64,000 nucleotides of DNA. Origin: Marinitoga sp. 38H-ov (GTDB taxonomy: Bacteria; Thermotogota; Thermotogae; Petrotogales; Petrotogaceae). A program made the translations under genes and the position numbers. Each line of letters begins with the position of its first letter. Position 1 is the first letter of the stretch. Where the stretch lies: NCBI RefSeq assembly GCF_011057715.1, contig NZ_LNGH01000002.1:1-64000 (forward strand), read 5' to 3'. Shown here piece by piece: positions 25,790 to 33,500 of this stretch. The notes beneath the pieces were generated by a model, which was not told the DNA's origin, did not search any database, and saw only the letters and a list, made by a program, of their open reading frames with translations.

Positions 25790-26926
25790 ATGAAGAAGTT
25801 TCAAGCATTGTTATTGTTTCTAACATTTATAATATCGTCATTTGCTATTTCTGAAGGAGAATGGATAGTATCATCAAAAAAATCTGATTTACCAGGAGTA
25901 TATTTTGATGGAAAAGAATATTTTTGGAGAGCAGATTATCATCTTGAAGACTTAAAAGATGCAACTAGTATTAATTTGGAAATTCATCATATTACAGATG
26001 ATTCTACGGTATTATTTTTTGATGAAGGTAATCGTGAAAAAGCTAATTGGAAATATATAAAATCATTACTGGATAGAGCAAAAAAGTTTGTGTGGATGGC
26101 AATTTATGATGTTAATTATTATCCTTTTATAAACGAATTAAAAGAGTTAAAAAAGAAAGGTATAGATGTAAGATTAGTTTATGAAACTGATAATATAAAT
26201 TCATATATAAATGAATTAAGTAAAATTGGAATAAAAACAAAACACGACAAAAATTATAAATTAATGCATAATAAATTTTTGATTATTGATGGATATTGTG
26301 TAATAACTGGTAGTACAAACTTTACAAATAATGGATTTGGATATAATTCCAATAATTCCATTGTTATATTTTCAAATGAGTTAGCAGAAGATTATATGAA
26401 TGAATTTAATGAAATGTTCGAATATGAATATTACGGGAAACAATCGTTGGATAATAAACCATATAAAAAAGTAGAATTTGATAGCGGTCTTATAAAACCA
26501 TACTTTACACCAGAAGATGATTTAACAGATAGAATTATAGAATTAATAAACAATGCCAAAAATTCTATACATGTTATGATGTTTACATTTAGCAAAAAAG
26601 AAATAGCCGATGCTTTAATAAGAGCTAAAAACAATGGTATTGATGTTAAAGTTATAGCTGAAGAATATCAATCAAATTATAAATGGGCACAAATTAATTA
26701 TTTAAAAGAAAATGGAGTTAACGTAATTTTAGATAAAAACAATAAAACATTTCATTATAAAACCATGATAATAGATGGAAAGATAACTTTAACAGGATCT
26801 TTTAATTTTACTAATTCAGCACAATACAACAATGATGAAAATTCTCTCATTATATATAGTGAATATATATCCAAAGAATACGAAAATGAATTTGATAAAT
26901 TATGGAATAAATATACTATTTATTAA
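25790..26926 (+). CDS. Secreted phospholipase D-like protein
   Basis: This 378-residue protein has a signal peptide (residues 1-19) and two HKD motifs: MHNKFLIIDG followed by GSTNFTNN, and FHYKTMIIDG followed by GSFNFTNS. Two motifs make a complete PLD active site in one chain. Such proteins are nucleases, phospholipases or transphosphatidylases; secreted bacterial forms of this size are often nuclease-like. It is transcribed alone, divergent from the radical SAM gene. A second exported PLD-like protein is encoded at 60372-61280. Confidence 0.9.
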   Translation: MKKFQALLLFLTFIISSFAISEGEWIVSSKKSDLPGVYFDGKEYFWRADYHLEDLKDATSINLEIHHITDDSTVLFFDEGNREKANWKYIKSLLDRAKKFVWMAIYDVNYYPFINELKELKKKGIDVRLVYETDNINSYINELSKIGIKTKHDKNYKLMHNKFLIIDGYCVITGSTNFTNNGFGYNSNNSIVIFSNELAEDYMNEFNEMFEYEYYGKQSLDNKPYKKVEFDSGLIKPYFTPEDDLTDRIIELINNAKNSIHVMMFTFSKKEIADALIRAKNNGIDVKVIAEEYQSNYKWAQINYLKENGVNVILDKNNKTFHYKTMIIDGKITLTGSFNFTNSAQYNNDENSLIIYSEYISKEYENEFDKLWNKYTIY

Positions 26927-27013
26927 AAATAAAAAATCTTGTTAATTTTTTATTCAATATTAAATTATTTACTTAATATTGTTCTAAAATTAATAATATT
27001 TATAATTTTAATA

Positions 27014-27042
27014 TTGACAAATTGTCACTAGTGATATATAAT
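27014..27042 (+). promoter_or_regulatory. Consensus promoter of the PadR-NifX operon
   Basis: TTGACA (27014-27019) and TATAAT (27037-27042) are separated by exactly 17 bp, a perfect sigma-70-type consensus. A palindrome fills the spacer, so tight repression is likely. Confidence 0.88.
27025..27034. promoter_or_regulatory. Operator-like palindrome in the promoter spacer
   Basis: TCACTAGTGA is a perfect 10-bp palindrome centred between the -35 and -10 elements. The adjacent PadR regulator is the obvious candidate to bind it. Confidence 0.55.
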
Positions 27043-27061
27043 TAATAGTAGGAGGTATAAT

Positions 27062-27430
27062 ATGAAAAGAAAATGTCAAAAATTTAAAGGAACAATGTTA
27101 TTTGAAGCATATATATTACTTTTTTTAAAAGAAAAACCTAATCACGGATATAATTTAATATCAAAACTAAAAGAAATAGGATTTCAAATAAATGAACCTA
27201 CTATAATATACAGAAAACTAAAGCAAATGGAAAAAATGGGATATATATTTTCAAATATACAAGTAAGCGAAGAAGGTCCACCAAAAAAAGTTTTCTATAT
27301 TACAAAATTAGGTGAAATATATTTAAATGAATTATCTAATGAAATAAAAGAAAGAATAAATATATTAAATAAATTTTTAGAAGAATATGAAAGGAGTGGT
27401 AAAGATGAAAATAGCAATTCCGTTAATTGA
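27062..27430 (+). CDS. PadR-family transcriptional regulator
   Basis: This 122-residue winged-helix protein has the PadR core KPNHGYNLISKLKEIG, then TIIYRKLKQMEKMGYI, then PPKKVFYITKLGEIYL and a C-terminal helix for dimerisation. The N-terminus has a Cys-containing KRKCQKFKGT segment. The gene overlaps the following nifX-like gene by 26 bases. It probably represses its own promoter, which is a perfect consensus with a palindrome in the spacer. The ligand or signal is unknown. Confidence 0.9.
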   Translation: MKRKCQKFKGTMLFEAYILLFLKEKPNHGYNLISKLKEIGFQINEPTIIYRKLKQMEKMGYIFSNIQVSEEGPPKKVFYITKLGEIYLNELSNEIKERINILNKFLEEYERSGKDENSNSVN

Positions 27431-27806
27431 AAATTTAGGTAAAGAATCAAGAATAAGTGATCACTTTGGTAGAGCTCCATATTTTGGATTAATTGAATAT
27501 AATGGAAATTATGAATTAGAAATAATTGAAAATCCTTTAGTTGTTCATAAACCTGGAGAAGTCCCAACATTTATGAAAGAAAATGGTATAAATTTAGTGA
27601 TTGCAAAAGGTATGGGTGAAAGAGGATACTTGATTTTAAAAAAATTTGGCATAGAGGTTATTAGAGGAGCTAATGGCACTATTGATGAAATAATGACTTT
27701 ATTTAAAGAAAATAAACTAAAAGATATAGAATTTCATAATCACCATGAACATCACAACCATGAACATCATCATGGTCATAATCACGAACATCCCCAACAT
27801 AAATAA
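27405..27806 (+). CDS. NifX/NifB-domain protein with His-rich tail
   Basis: This 133-residue protein is of the dinitrogenase iron-molybdenum cofactor family (NifX/NifB C-terminal type): IAIPLIENLGKESRISDHFGRAPYF, then NGINLVIAKGMGERGYLILKKFGIEV. The last ~23 residues are almost half His (pattern HNHHEHHNHEHHHGHNHEH), a likely metal-binding tail. The ATG at 27405 follows AGGAGTGG; the earlier in-frame ATG (27387) lacks a site. No nitrogenase genes are visible. Stand-alone members bind Fe-S or Fe-Mo-S clusters; here, next to PadR, a metal storage or delivery role is possible. Confidence 0.88.
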   Translation: MKIAIPLIENLGKESRISDHFGRAPYFGLIEYNGNYELEIIENPLVVHKPGEVPTFMKENGINLVIAKGMGERGYLILKKFGIEVIRGANGTIDEIMTLFKENKLKDIEFHNHHEHHNHEHHHGHNHEHPQHK

Positions 27807-27836
27807 TTAAACCCCCACCAATTTGGTGGGGTTTAA
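27807..27836. terminator. Bidirectional terminator
   Basis: The arms TTAAACCCCCACCA and TGGTGGGGTTTAA pair with one bulged C and a 3-nt loop. A-rich and T-rich flanks suit both the + strand operon and the convergent aldo/keto reductase gene, whose stop codon lies in the right arm. Confidence 0.7.
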
Positions 27837-28735
27837 GGAACATTATATCCTAGAGATGCTGTGTAAATAGCATACCATTGTTCTTTATTTAGTTTCACAT
27901 CTAAAGCTTTTACAGCGTTTTTTAATCTGTTTATCTTACCGCTTCCAGAAATTGGGAATATGCCCAATGGGTGACTTAACAACCATGAAAAAATTATGAT
28001 ATCTAATTCATCTATATTAATATCTTTAGCTACCATTTTTAATGCTTTATTTATTCTTTCCGATTTATCATCATCAGGATTTAATAATTTTCCTCCTGCT
28101 AATGGAGACCATGCCATAGGGTTAATTTGTTCTTCCATTAAAAAATAAACATTTTCATTATAGAAATGTTCTAAAGAATATGGTGATATTTCTATTTGAT
28201 TTGTTATCAATTTTATGTTTAATCTTGATTGTAAAGTTTTAAATTGCTGTGGAGTGAAATTGGACACTCCAAAATATAGCACTTTACCTGATTTATGTAA
28301 TTCATAAAAAGCTTCAGCAATTTCATCTGGATTCATTAAAAGATCTGGCCTATGTATTAAAAATAAATCAATATAATCTGTATTTAAACTTTTTAAAGAT
28401 TTTTCGACAGTGTTTATAATATATTCTTTACTAGTATCGTAATATTTTCTCACCAAAGCGTTACTATTATGATTATATCTAATATCACATTTTGTTATTA
28501 TTTGAATTTTGTTTCTTATATATTTATTTTTTTTCAAAACCTCGCCAAATATTGACTCACAAAGATGATTCCCTCCATATATATCTGCATGATCAAATGA
28601 TGTAACTCCTAAATCAATAGTTTCTAAAATAAAGTTTTCCAACTCATCTATATTCATTCCCCAATTATTTAATCTCATCATACCCTGAACAATTCTTGAC
28701 ATTTTGAAATCGCTATTTGAAACAGTAGTTAACAT
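27833..28735 (-). CDS. Aldo/keto reductase
   Basis: This ~300-residue (alpha/beta)8 NADP(H)-dependent reductase has the catalytic tetrad visible as Asp and Tyr in FDHADIYGG, Lys in IITKCDIR and His in LFLIHRPD. The nucleotide-binding end is FPISGSGKINRLKNAV. It resembles the YdhF subgroup. The ATG at 28735 follows GAGGGGG. It is the last gene of an operon with a 2-hydroxyacid dehydrogenase, a DNA glycosylase and an SRAP protein. Substrate unknown. Confidence 0.92.
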   Translation of the reverse strand: MLTTVSNSDFKMSRIVQGMMRLNNWGMNIDELENFILETIDLGVTSFDHADIYGGNHLCESIFGEVLKKNKYIRNKIQIITKCDIRYNHNSNALVRKYYDTSKEYIINTVEKSLKSLNTDYIDLFLIHRPDLLMNPDEIAEAFYELHKSGKVLYFGVSNFTPQQFKTLQSRLNIKLITNQIEISPYSLEHFYNENVYFLMEEQINPMAWSPLAGGKLLNPDDDKSERINKALKMVAKDINIDELDIIIFSWLLSHPLGIFPISGSGKINRLKNAVKALDVKLNKEQWYAIYTASLGYNVP

Positions 28736-28748
28736 TTTCCCCCTCCAA

Positions 28749-29423
28749 TCATTCAAATAATTTATAATCATTTTTAAATGGAAGAATGGTTTCCACGGAG
28801 TTAAACACAGTATTACCTACATTTCTATTAACCTCATAAAATTCTAAATTATTTACTGGTTTTAATATATTCAATAAAATATCATCATTATTTTCATCTA
28901 ACCATATTTTAGCATGATTATAATCTAAAATAGCAGGAATCCTGTCATGAATATTTTTTATTTTATCGTTTGATTCTACCGTAATAATAGAACATGTAGG
29001 AAATCCGTCTTCTCTAATTTTATATATACCAGCAAAGTAAATTATTTTGTTGTTATTAAATTTAAAGTAATAAGGTGTTTTCTTACTTCCTTCTATTCTC
29101 CATTCATAAAATCCAGAAGCTAAAATTACACACCTAAAATTCTTAAAAGAATCATAATATATGTCTAAAAGACTTTCTTTCCTTGAATTAATAATAAAAT
29201 ATTTTGAACTACTTTTATTAAAATTATTATTAAAATTGTTTTTATTTGGTAGCATCCCCCAAATAAACTTTTGTAAGTAATAGTTATTTCCTTTCTTAAT
29301 AATACCCCTTATTTCTCTTCCAGGAGAGATATTATAATCTTCTTTAAAATCAAAAGAGTTTATATTTTTAATTTTAAATTCAATATTTTCTTTTTTTGCA
29401 AAAAAAGTGTATCTACCGCACAT
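28749..29423 (-). CDS. SRAP (HMCES/YedK) abasic-site shield protein
   Basis: This 224-residue protein starts MCGRYTFF: after Met removal Cys2 is the residue that forms the thiazolidine crosslink to abasic DNA. The other active-site residues are present: Asn79 in FIINSRKES, Glu107 in GFYEWR and His159 in NIHDRIPAIL. SRAP proteins protect abasic sites in single-stranded DNA. The ATG at 29423, with GGAG upstream, is required to expose Cys2. The gene overlaps the upstream HhH-GPD glycosylase gene by 11 bases, which fits an abasic-site pathway. Confidence 0.93.
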   Translation of the reverse strand: MCGRYTFFAKKENIEFKIKNINSFDFKEDYNISPGREIRGIIKKGNNYYLQKFIWGMLPNKNNFNNNFNKSSSKYFIINSRKESLLDIYYDSFKNFRCVILASGFYEWRIEGSKKTPYYFKFNNNKIIYFAGIYKIREDGFPTCSIITVESNDKIKNIHDRIPAILDYNHAKIWLDENNDDILLNILKPVNNLEFYEVNRNVGNTVFNSVETILPFKNDYKLFE

Positions 29424-30066
29424 ATTTTTCTCCAAACAAGCATAAATTCTTTAAAAAACAATTTTTACATAACGGCTTTTTTTTACAATATTTTTTTGAA
29501 TGTTCCACAATTAATCCATGATAATTTTTGTATAATATAATATTTTTTGGTAATTTATTTTCAAAAAAAATTTTGTAAGTATCATAATCTTTTTTTATAT
29601 TTAATCCTATTCTTGAAAACATTCTTATAGTATATGAATCTATAACAAAAGATAATTTGTTAAATGCATATAATAAAATTGAATCCGCGGTTTCTTTACC
29701 AATCCCTTTAATATTTAATAGTTCATTTCTCAATTCATCTTTTTCTTTGTTATTAAGCTCATCAAACGAAAAATCATATTTTTTAAACCATTCTAATAAA
29801 TTTTTTAAATATTTAGCTTTTACTCCATAAAATCCTGAAGGTTTAATAAGTTCTTCTAATTCTTCAATAGGTAAATCATATAATGAAATAGGAGTTAATA
29901 AATTTTTTAAATTGTGTAGTGATTTTTCAACATTATTCCAATTCGTATTTTGAGTCAGCAATGCACCTACCATTATTTCAAAATTACTATCTCCCGGCCA
30001 CCATCCATCAGGAATATTATATACAGAATATAATTTCTGATAAATATCTATTAAATCAATAAACAT
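29413..30066 (-). CDS. HhH-GPD DNA glycosylase with Fe-S cluster (EndoIII/MagIII-like)
   Basis: This ~217-residue base-excision glycosylase has a helix-hairpin-helix LLNIKGIGKETADSILLYA followed by the catalytic Asp region FVIDSYTIRMFSRIG. The catalytic Lys of bifunctional EndoIII (LPGVGRKTA) is replaced by Glu in GIGKETA, as in monofunctional 3-methyladenine glycosylase III. Four cysteines near the C-terminus (C-x6-C-x2-C-x5-C) bind a 4Fe-4S cluster. An ATG at 30081 is also possible, but the one at 30066 is better spaced from GGGGATG. It would make the abasic sites that the SRAP protein binds. Confidence 0.88.
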   Translation of the reverse strand: MFIDLIDIYQKLYSVYNIPDGWWPGDSNFEIMVGALLTQNTNWNNVEKSLHNLKNLLTPISLYDLPIEELEELIKPSGFYGVKAKYLKNLLEWFKKYDFSFDELNNKEKDELRNELLNIKGIGKETADSILLYAFNKLSFVIDSYTIRMFSRIGLNIKKDYDTYKIFFENKLPKNIILYKNYHGLIVEHSKKYCKKKPLCKNCFLKNLCLFGEKYVR

Positions 30067-31018
30067 TATTTGGTGGCACATCCCCTTTCAATGCAACAAT
30101 AACATTTTCAGCAACCATTTCAGCCATTTTGTCTCTTGTTTCATATGTAGCACTACCAGTATGAGGAGTCAATACAACATTGTCTAGTTCTAGTAATTCT
30201 TGAGGTATTTTAGGTTCTTCTTCATAAACATCTAAACCAGCACCAGCTATTTTTTTCTCTTTTAAATATTTGATTAATACTTTTTCATTTATTACAGGTC
30301 CTCTAGCTGTGTTAATAATAATTGCATTAGGTTTCATTAAGGAAAATTCTTTTTCATCTAATAAATGATATGTTTCATTTGTTAATGGAGTATGCAAAGA
30401 AATATAATCAGAATTTTTAACTATTTCTTCTATTGTCGCATACTTTATACCTAGTTCTTTTTCTTCTAACTCTGACAATCTATTTCTTTTATAATACAAT
30501 ACATTCATATCAAATCCCAATGCTCTTTTAGCCATTTCTCTTCCAATTCTTCCCATTCCTATAATGCCTAAAGTTTTACCTTTTATATCATAACCTAAAA
30601 ATAATTTTGGTCTCCAACCTACAAATTTTCCTTCTCTAACAAATTTATCACTTTCTACAATTTTTCTAGCAACAGCAAATAGCAATGCCCAAGCTAAATC
30701 TGCAGTAGCATCACTCAATACACCAGGAGTATTAGTAACAAATATCCCTGCATCTTTTGCAGCATCAACATCTATATTATTATATCCAACTGCGTAATTA
30801 GATATAACTTTCAAATTACCTTTTCCTGCTTCAATAACTTCTTTGTCAATTTTATCACTTAACAAAGTTATTAAAGCATCATTTGATTTAGCTAATTCTA
30901 ATATTTCTTCGTGACTTAATGTTCTATCTTCTTTATTTATCCAAATATCAAATCCAGCTTCCCTTAATTTTTTTTCAGCTATTTCAGGAATTTCATATGT
31001 AAAAGCAACTTTTGGCAT
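30056..31018 (-). CDS. D-2-hydroxyacid dehydrogenase (glyoxylate/hydroxypyruvate reductase type)
   Basis: This 320-residue NAD(P)-dependent dehydrogenase has the Rossmann motif TLGIIGMGRIGREMAKR and the catalytic set Arg (NTARGPVIN), Glu (YEEEPKIP) and His (LTPHTGSAT). It reduces a 2-keto acid to a D-2-hydroxy acid, probably glyoxylate or hydroxypyruvate judging by the N-terminal PKVAFTYEIPEIAEKKL. It heads a four-gene operon with DNA repair genes; no metabolic link to them is evident. Confidence 0.93.
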   Translation of the reverse strand: MPKVAFTYEIPEIAEKKLREAGFDIWINKEDRTLSHEEILELAKSNDALITLLSDKIDKEVIEAGKGNLKVISNYAVGYNNIDVDAAKDAGIFVTNTPGVLSDATADLAWALLFAVARKIVESDKFVREGKFVGWRPKLFLGYDIKGKTLGIIGMGRIGREMAKRALGFDMNVLYYKRNRLSELEEKELGIKYATIEEIVKNSDYISLHTPLTNETYHLLDEKEFSLMKPNAIIINTARGPVINEKVLIKYLKEKKIAGAGLDVYEEEPKIPQELLELDNVVLTPHTGSATYETRDKMAEMVAENVIVALKGDVPPNNVY

Positions 31019-31093
31019 AATACACCCCCAAATTAAGATATCAGATATATTTATATTATAACAAAAATAAACATTATTAACAAGAATTAATAT

Positions 31094-31119
31094 AAAAAAA
31101 AGACCAGCTAACGCTGGTC
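31094..31119 (-). terminator. Terminator of tRNA-Leu
   Basis: On the - strand, GACCAGC and GCTGGTC enclose a 4-nt loop and are followed by eight U. It starts three bases after the tRNA CCA. Confidence 0.88.
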
Positions 31120-31121
31120 AA

Positions 31122-31210
31122 TGGTGCCGAGGGCGGGACTTGAACCCGCACGAGGTTTCACCCTCAGTGGATTTTGAGTCCACCGCGTCTGCCAATTCCA
31201 CCACCTCGGC
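31122..31210 (-). tRNA. tRNA-Leu (anticodon CAA), CCA encoded
   Basis: On the - strand the acceptor stem GCCGAGG pairs with CCTCGGC. The anticodon arm GTGGA-CTCAAAA-TCCAC gives anticodon CAA, reading UUG. A long variable arm makes it class II, and the T-arm is GCGGG-TTCGAGT-CCCGC. The terminal CCA is encoded at 31122-31124. Length with CCA is 89 nt. Confidence 0.96.
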
Positions 31211-31266
31211 AAAACCAAAAATATTATACCATTAAAAGCCTTGTTAGTCAAGTATTATTGTTTAAA

Positions 31267-31647
31267 TTATTCTATATATATTTTTACAATATCTCCATCT
31301 TCAGAATTAACATCAATTATAGTTTCTCCTTCATATTCGTCAAAGTTAATATTTTCAATTGTTTCAATAATTTGATCAATTTGTTCTTTACTCATATTTG
31401 TTCCCTGTTGCGATAAACTTAAAGGTATCATAGCTTTAGCCATTTTTATTAATCCAAGCGGAATTTTTACATTTACCTTATCTCCATTTGCCGAATCAAC
31501 TTTAATAACTAACTTTCTTTTTGAATTTCCCTTTTTAACCTCTTTACTGTTTGTATAGAAGAATGCTTCTATTAAATCAGCTGCCTCTTCTACCTCGATT
31601 TTATTATCCTTAACCATATTTAATACTCTTACCAACTCTTCCCTCAT
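31267..31647 (-). CDS. SHOCT-like/YvlB-like cytoplasmic protein of a DUF2089 cluster
   Basis: This 126-residue soluble protein begins MREELVRVLNMVKDNKIEVEEAADLIEAF, a short N-terminal module common beside DUF2089 genes. Next come a charged linker and a domain with VNVKIPLGLIKMAKAMIP, ending TIIDVNSEDGDIVKIYIE. The last two elements recur in the membrane-anchored gene at 32052-32563, so the two are paralogous. Its ATG overlaps the stop of the DUF2089 gene as ATGA. Function unknown; an accessory of a regulatory module is likely. Confidence 0.8.
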   Translation of the reverse strand: MREELVRVLNMVKDNKIEVEEAADLIEAFFYTNSKEVKKGNSKRKLVIKVDSANGDKVNVKIPLGLIKMAKAMIPLSLSQQGTNMSKEQIDQIIETIENINFDEYEGETIIDVNSEDGDIVKIYIE

Positions 31648-32039
31648 AATTTTTCCCCCTTTAAAGTTTTTAATTTATTAATAGCCTCTTTAGGATCTAT
31701 TAATCCCTTTTCTAAGTCATCAATAATCTTTTTCTTTTCAATAACAGTTTTTTCTGTATTTTTAGATATATCATTTACATCATAACCTAAATCAGATAAT
31801 AATTTATTAAACTTGTTTAATACTGTAGGATAAGATAACTTTAATAATTCAGAAACTTTTGATAAGTTTCCTCTATTCAGCAAATATAACCGTAAAAATT
31901 CTATATTTTCATTACTCAATGTAGCGAATTCATTTAATTCAAAGTTCCCTTCTAATTTTGAATGGCAATTTAAACATCTTAATACTTCAATATGCATTTT
32001 TTTATTACATACTGGGCAAATAACAGGCGCTTTGTACAT
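31644..32039 (-). CDS. DUF2089-family protein (Zn ribbon plus helix-turn-helix)
   Basis: This 131-residue protein has a zinc-ribbon-like start (CPVCNKK and CLNCHSK) and a helix-turn-helix region LSKVSELLKLSYPTVLNKFNKLLSDLGYD, as in DUF2089. It probably binds DNA and controls its own operon. The C-terminal part EKGLIDPKEAINKLKTLKG resembles the short SHOCT-like helix pair of the next gene. Signal and targets are unknown. Confidence 0.85.
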   Translation of the reverse strand: MYKAPVICPVCNKKMHIEVLRCLNCHSKLEGNFELNEFATLSNENIEFLRLYLLNRGNLSKVSELLKLSYPTVLNKFNKLLSDLGYDVNDISKNTEKTVIEKKKIIDDLEKGLIDPKEAINKLKTLKGEKL

Positions 32040-32051
32040 CTTCCCATCTCC

Positions 32052-32563
32052 TTAAGCAACAAATATTTTTACTTTAGTTTTACCATTATCTGTTTCTACG
32101 TCAACAAAATCTCCGTAAAATTCTGAAAGAAAATCTAATGATTCAATTAAATTATCTATAACTTCGTCATTTATTTCTTGTTTAGATAATTTTGACATTA
32201 TTGATTTTTTTAAAAATGGTTTTAATGAATATAATAATGGTTTGGTTAAGGTAAGAATACCTAATGGGAAAACTAAATTAACTTTTGTGTCTTCAGATAC
32301 TACGTTAATAACGATTTTTGTTCCAACTGGAAAATCGATTTTTTTAGATATTATATTTGCTGCAGTATCTGGATCATTTTCTTTAATAATTTTTACAATC
32401 GAATTTTTTAAAAGTTTTTTTTGTTCTCTTTTTCTTTTGAAAGATGAATAATAAGTATAAATTATATATAATCCTAACAGTATAAAGAATGATGCCAAAA
32501 AAATTTTGATCCTAAAAATATTAATATTAAACCTAAAATAATTAATATTGATGCTCCAACCAA
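32052..32563 (-). CDS. Membrane-anchored paralogue, apparent frameshift at T7 tract
   Basis: A TTG start (32563) five bases after GGGGGTGA opens a frame encoding a clear membrane helix (VGASILIILGLILIFLGS) that ends at a stop about 30 codons on. The second part lies in another frame: a second hydrophobic stretch (FFILLGLYIIYTYY), a basic KRKREQKK, then a domain like that of the gene at 31267 (VNLVFPLGILTLTKP and VDVETDNGKTKVKIFVA). Adding one T to the T7 run (- strand, 32497-32503) joins both into one ~170-residue membrane protein. Without it, the second frame has no plausible start. Either assembly error, mutation or slippage. Confidence 0.65.
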
Positions 32564-32655
32564 AATAATCACCCCCTACATATAAAATTATAAACCATTT
32601 TTTATAATTTGTCAAGTTTAATTTTATAATTTTATATACTTATTTTAAATATTAT

Positions 32656-32680
32656 AAAAAAATGAGGCGAAAGCCTCATT
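32656..32680 (-). terminator. Terminator of the MBL-fold gene
   Basis: On the - strand, AATGAGGC and GCCTCATT enclose a tetraloop and are followed by a run of U. The stop codon of the gene lies inside the hairpin. Confidence 0.88.
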
Positions 32681-33377
32681 GAATTTCTATTTTTGATCCA
32701 ACACCAAATTTTATTATTCTATCTTTAAATTCAACATTCATTACATTTATTGATTCAATTCCAGTACAATGAGATGGCAATATGTAATCAACACCTATTT
32801 TTTTAATTCTATCTAATCTTACATATAATTTTTCCTCATATAATTTATAAAAATGGAATCCACCTATTGCTGCATAAATCTTATCATTAAAATATTCCTT
32901 TGAAAATTCAAGGATACTTTCAATTTTCGGGTGGGCGCATCCTGTAATTACTATTAAACCATTATTAGTTTTTAAAACTAGGGAATGTTCTGATACGTTT
33001 TCATCAAAAGTACCAGTAGAATAAATGTTTTTTTTAATTTCAACTACTTTTTCACACATATTTACTTTAGTCTTTTTTTCTAATTTGTTTATTAAGTCAT
33101 TTGAAAAATTTGAAGGAATATAAGCTTTTTTGACATTAAATTTATCTAAAACAAAATCTAAACCACCAGTATGATCATCATGGTCATGACTTAAAAAAAG
33201 CGCATCAATATATTCTAAATCTAAACCTAAATGTTTAATATTGTGTTCCAATATTCTATAATCAGCTCCAGTATCAAAAAGAATTTTTTTTTCACTTTCT
33301 ATAAGAATAGATATTCCCCAATCTCTTTTCAACAGAGGATGGATTTTAAAATTATCTACAATACTCGTTATTTTCAC
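32676..33377 (-). CDS. Metallo-beta-lactamase-fold hydrolase
   Basis: This 233-residue protein has the metal motif LSHDHDDHTGG (HxHxDH), an upstream LFDTGAD and later His in GCAHPKIES and PSHCTG. It resembles the group annotated as 7,8-dihydropterin-6-methyl-4-(beta-D-ribofuranosyl)-aminobenzene-5'-phosphate synthase-like, for which bacterial function is unclear. The start is GTG with AGGAGAT upstream. It is transcribed alone. Confidence 0.88.
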   Translation of the reverse strand: MKITSIVDNFKIHPLLKRDWGISILIESEKKILFDTGADYRILEHNIKHLGLDLEYIDALFLSHDHDDHTGGLDFVLDKFNVKKAYIPSNFSNDLINKLEKKTKVNMCEKVVEIKKNIYSTGTFDENVSEHSLVLKTNNGLIVITGCAHPKIESILEFSKEYFNDKIYAAIGGFHFYKLYEEKLYVRLDRIKKIGVDYILPSHCTGIESINVMNVEFKDRIIKFGVGSKIEIQ

Positions 33378-33462
33378 TATATCATCTCCTTAGATAGAAA
33401 AATTTTTTTAATTTATGTTGAAACATATATAATTAATAATTTTGTTTTTAAAAAATTTATGT

Positions 33463-33468
33463 TATAAT
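33463..33468 (+). promoter_or_regulatory. -10 element before the ZnuA-like gene
   Basis: TATAAT lies 33 bases before the start codon; a weak T-rich -35 about 16 bp upstream is plausible. Confidence 0.45.
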
Positions 33469-33500
33469 AATTCAGTCAAAAAAATTACTGGAGGTAAAAG

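Noticed and set aside
31174-31416. An 80-codon + strand ORF across the tRNA end
   Set aside because: It overlaps tRNA-Leu and the SHOCT-like gene on the other strand and has no ribosome binding site.
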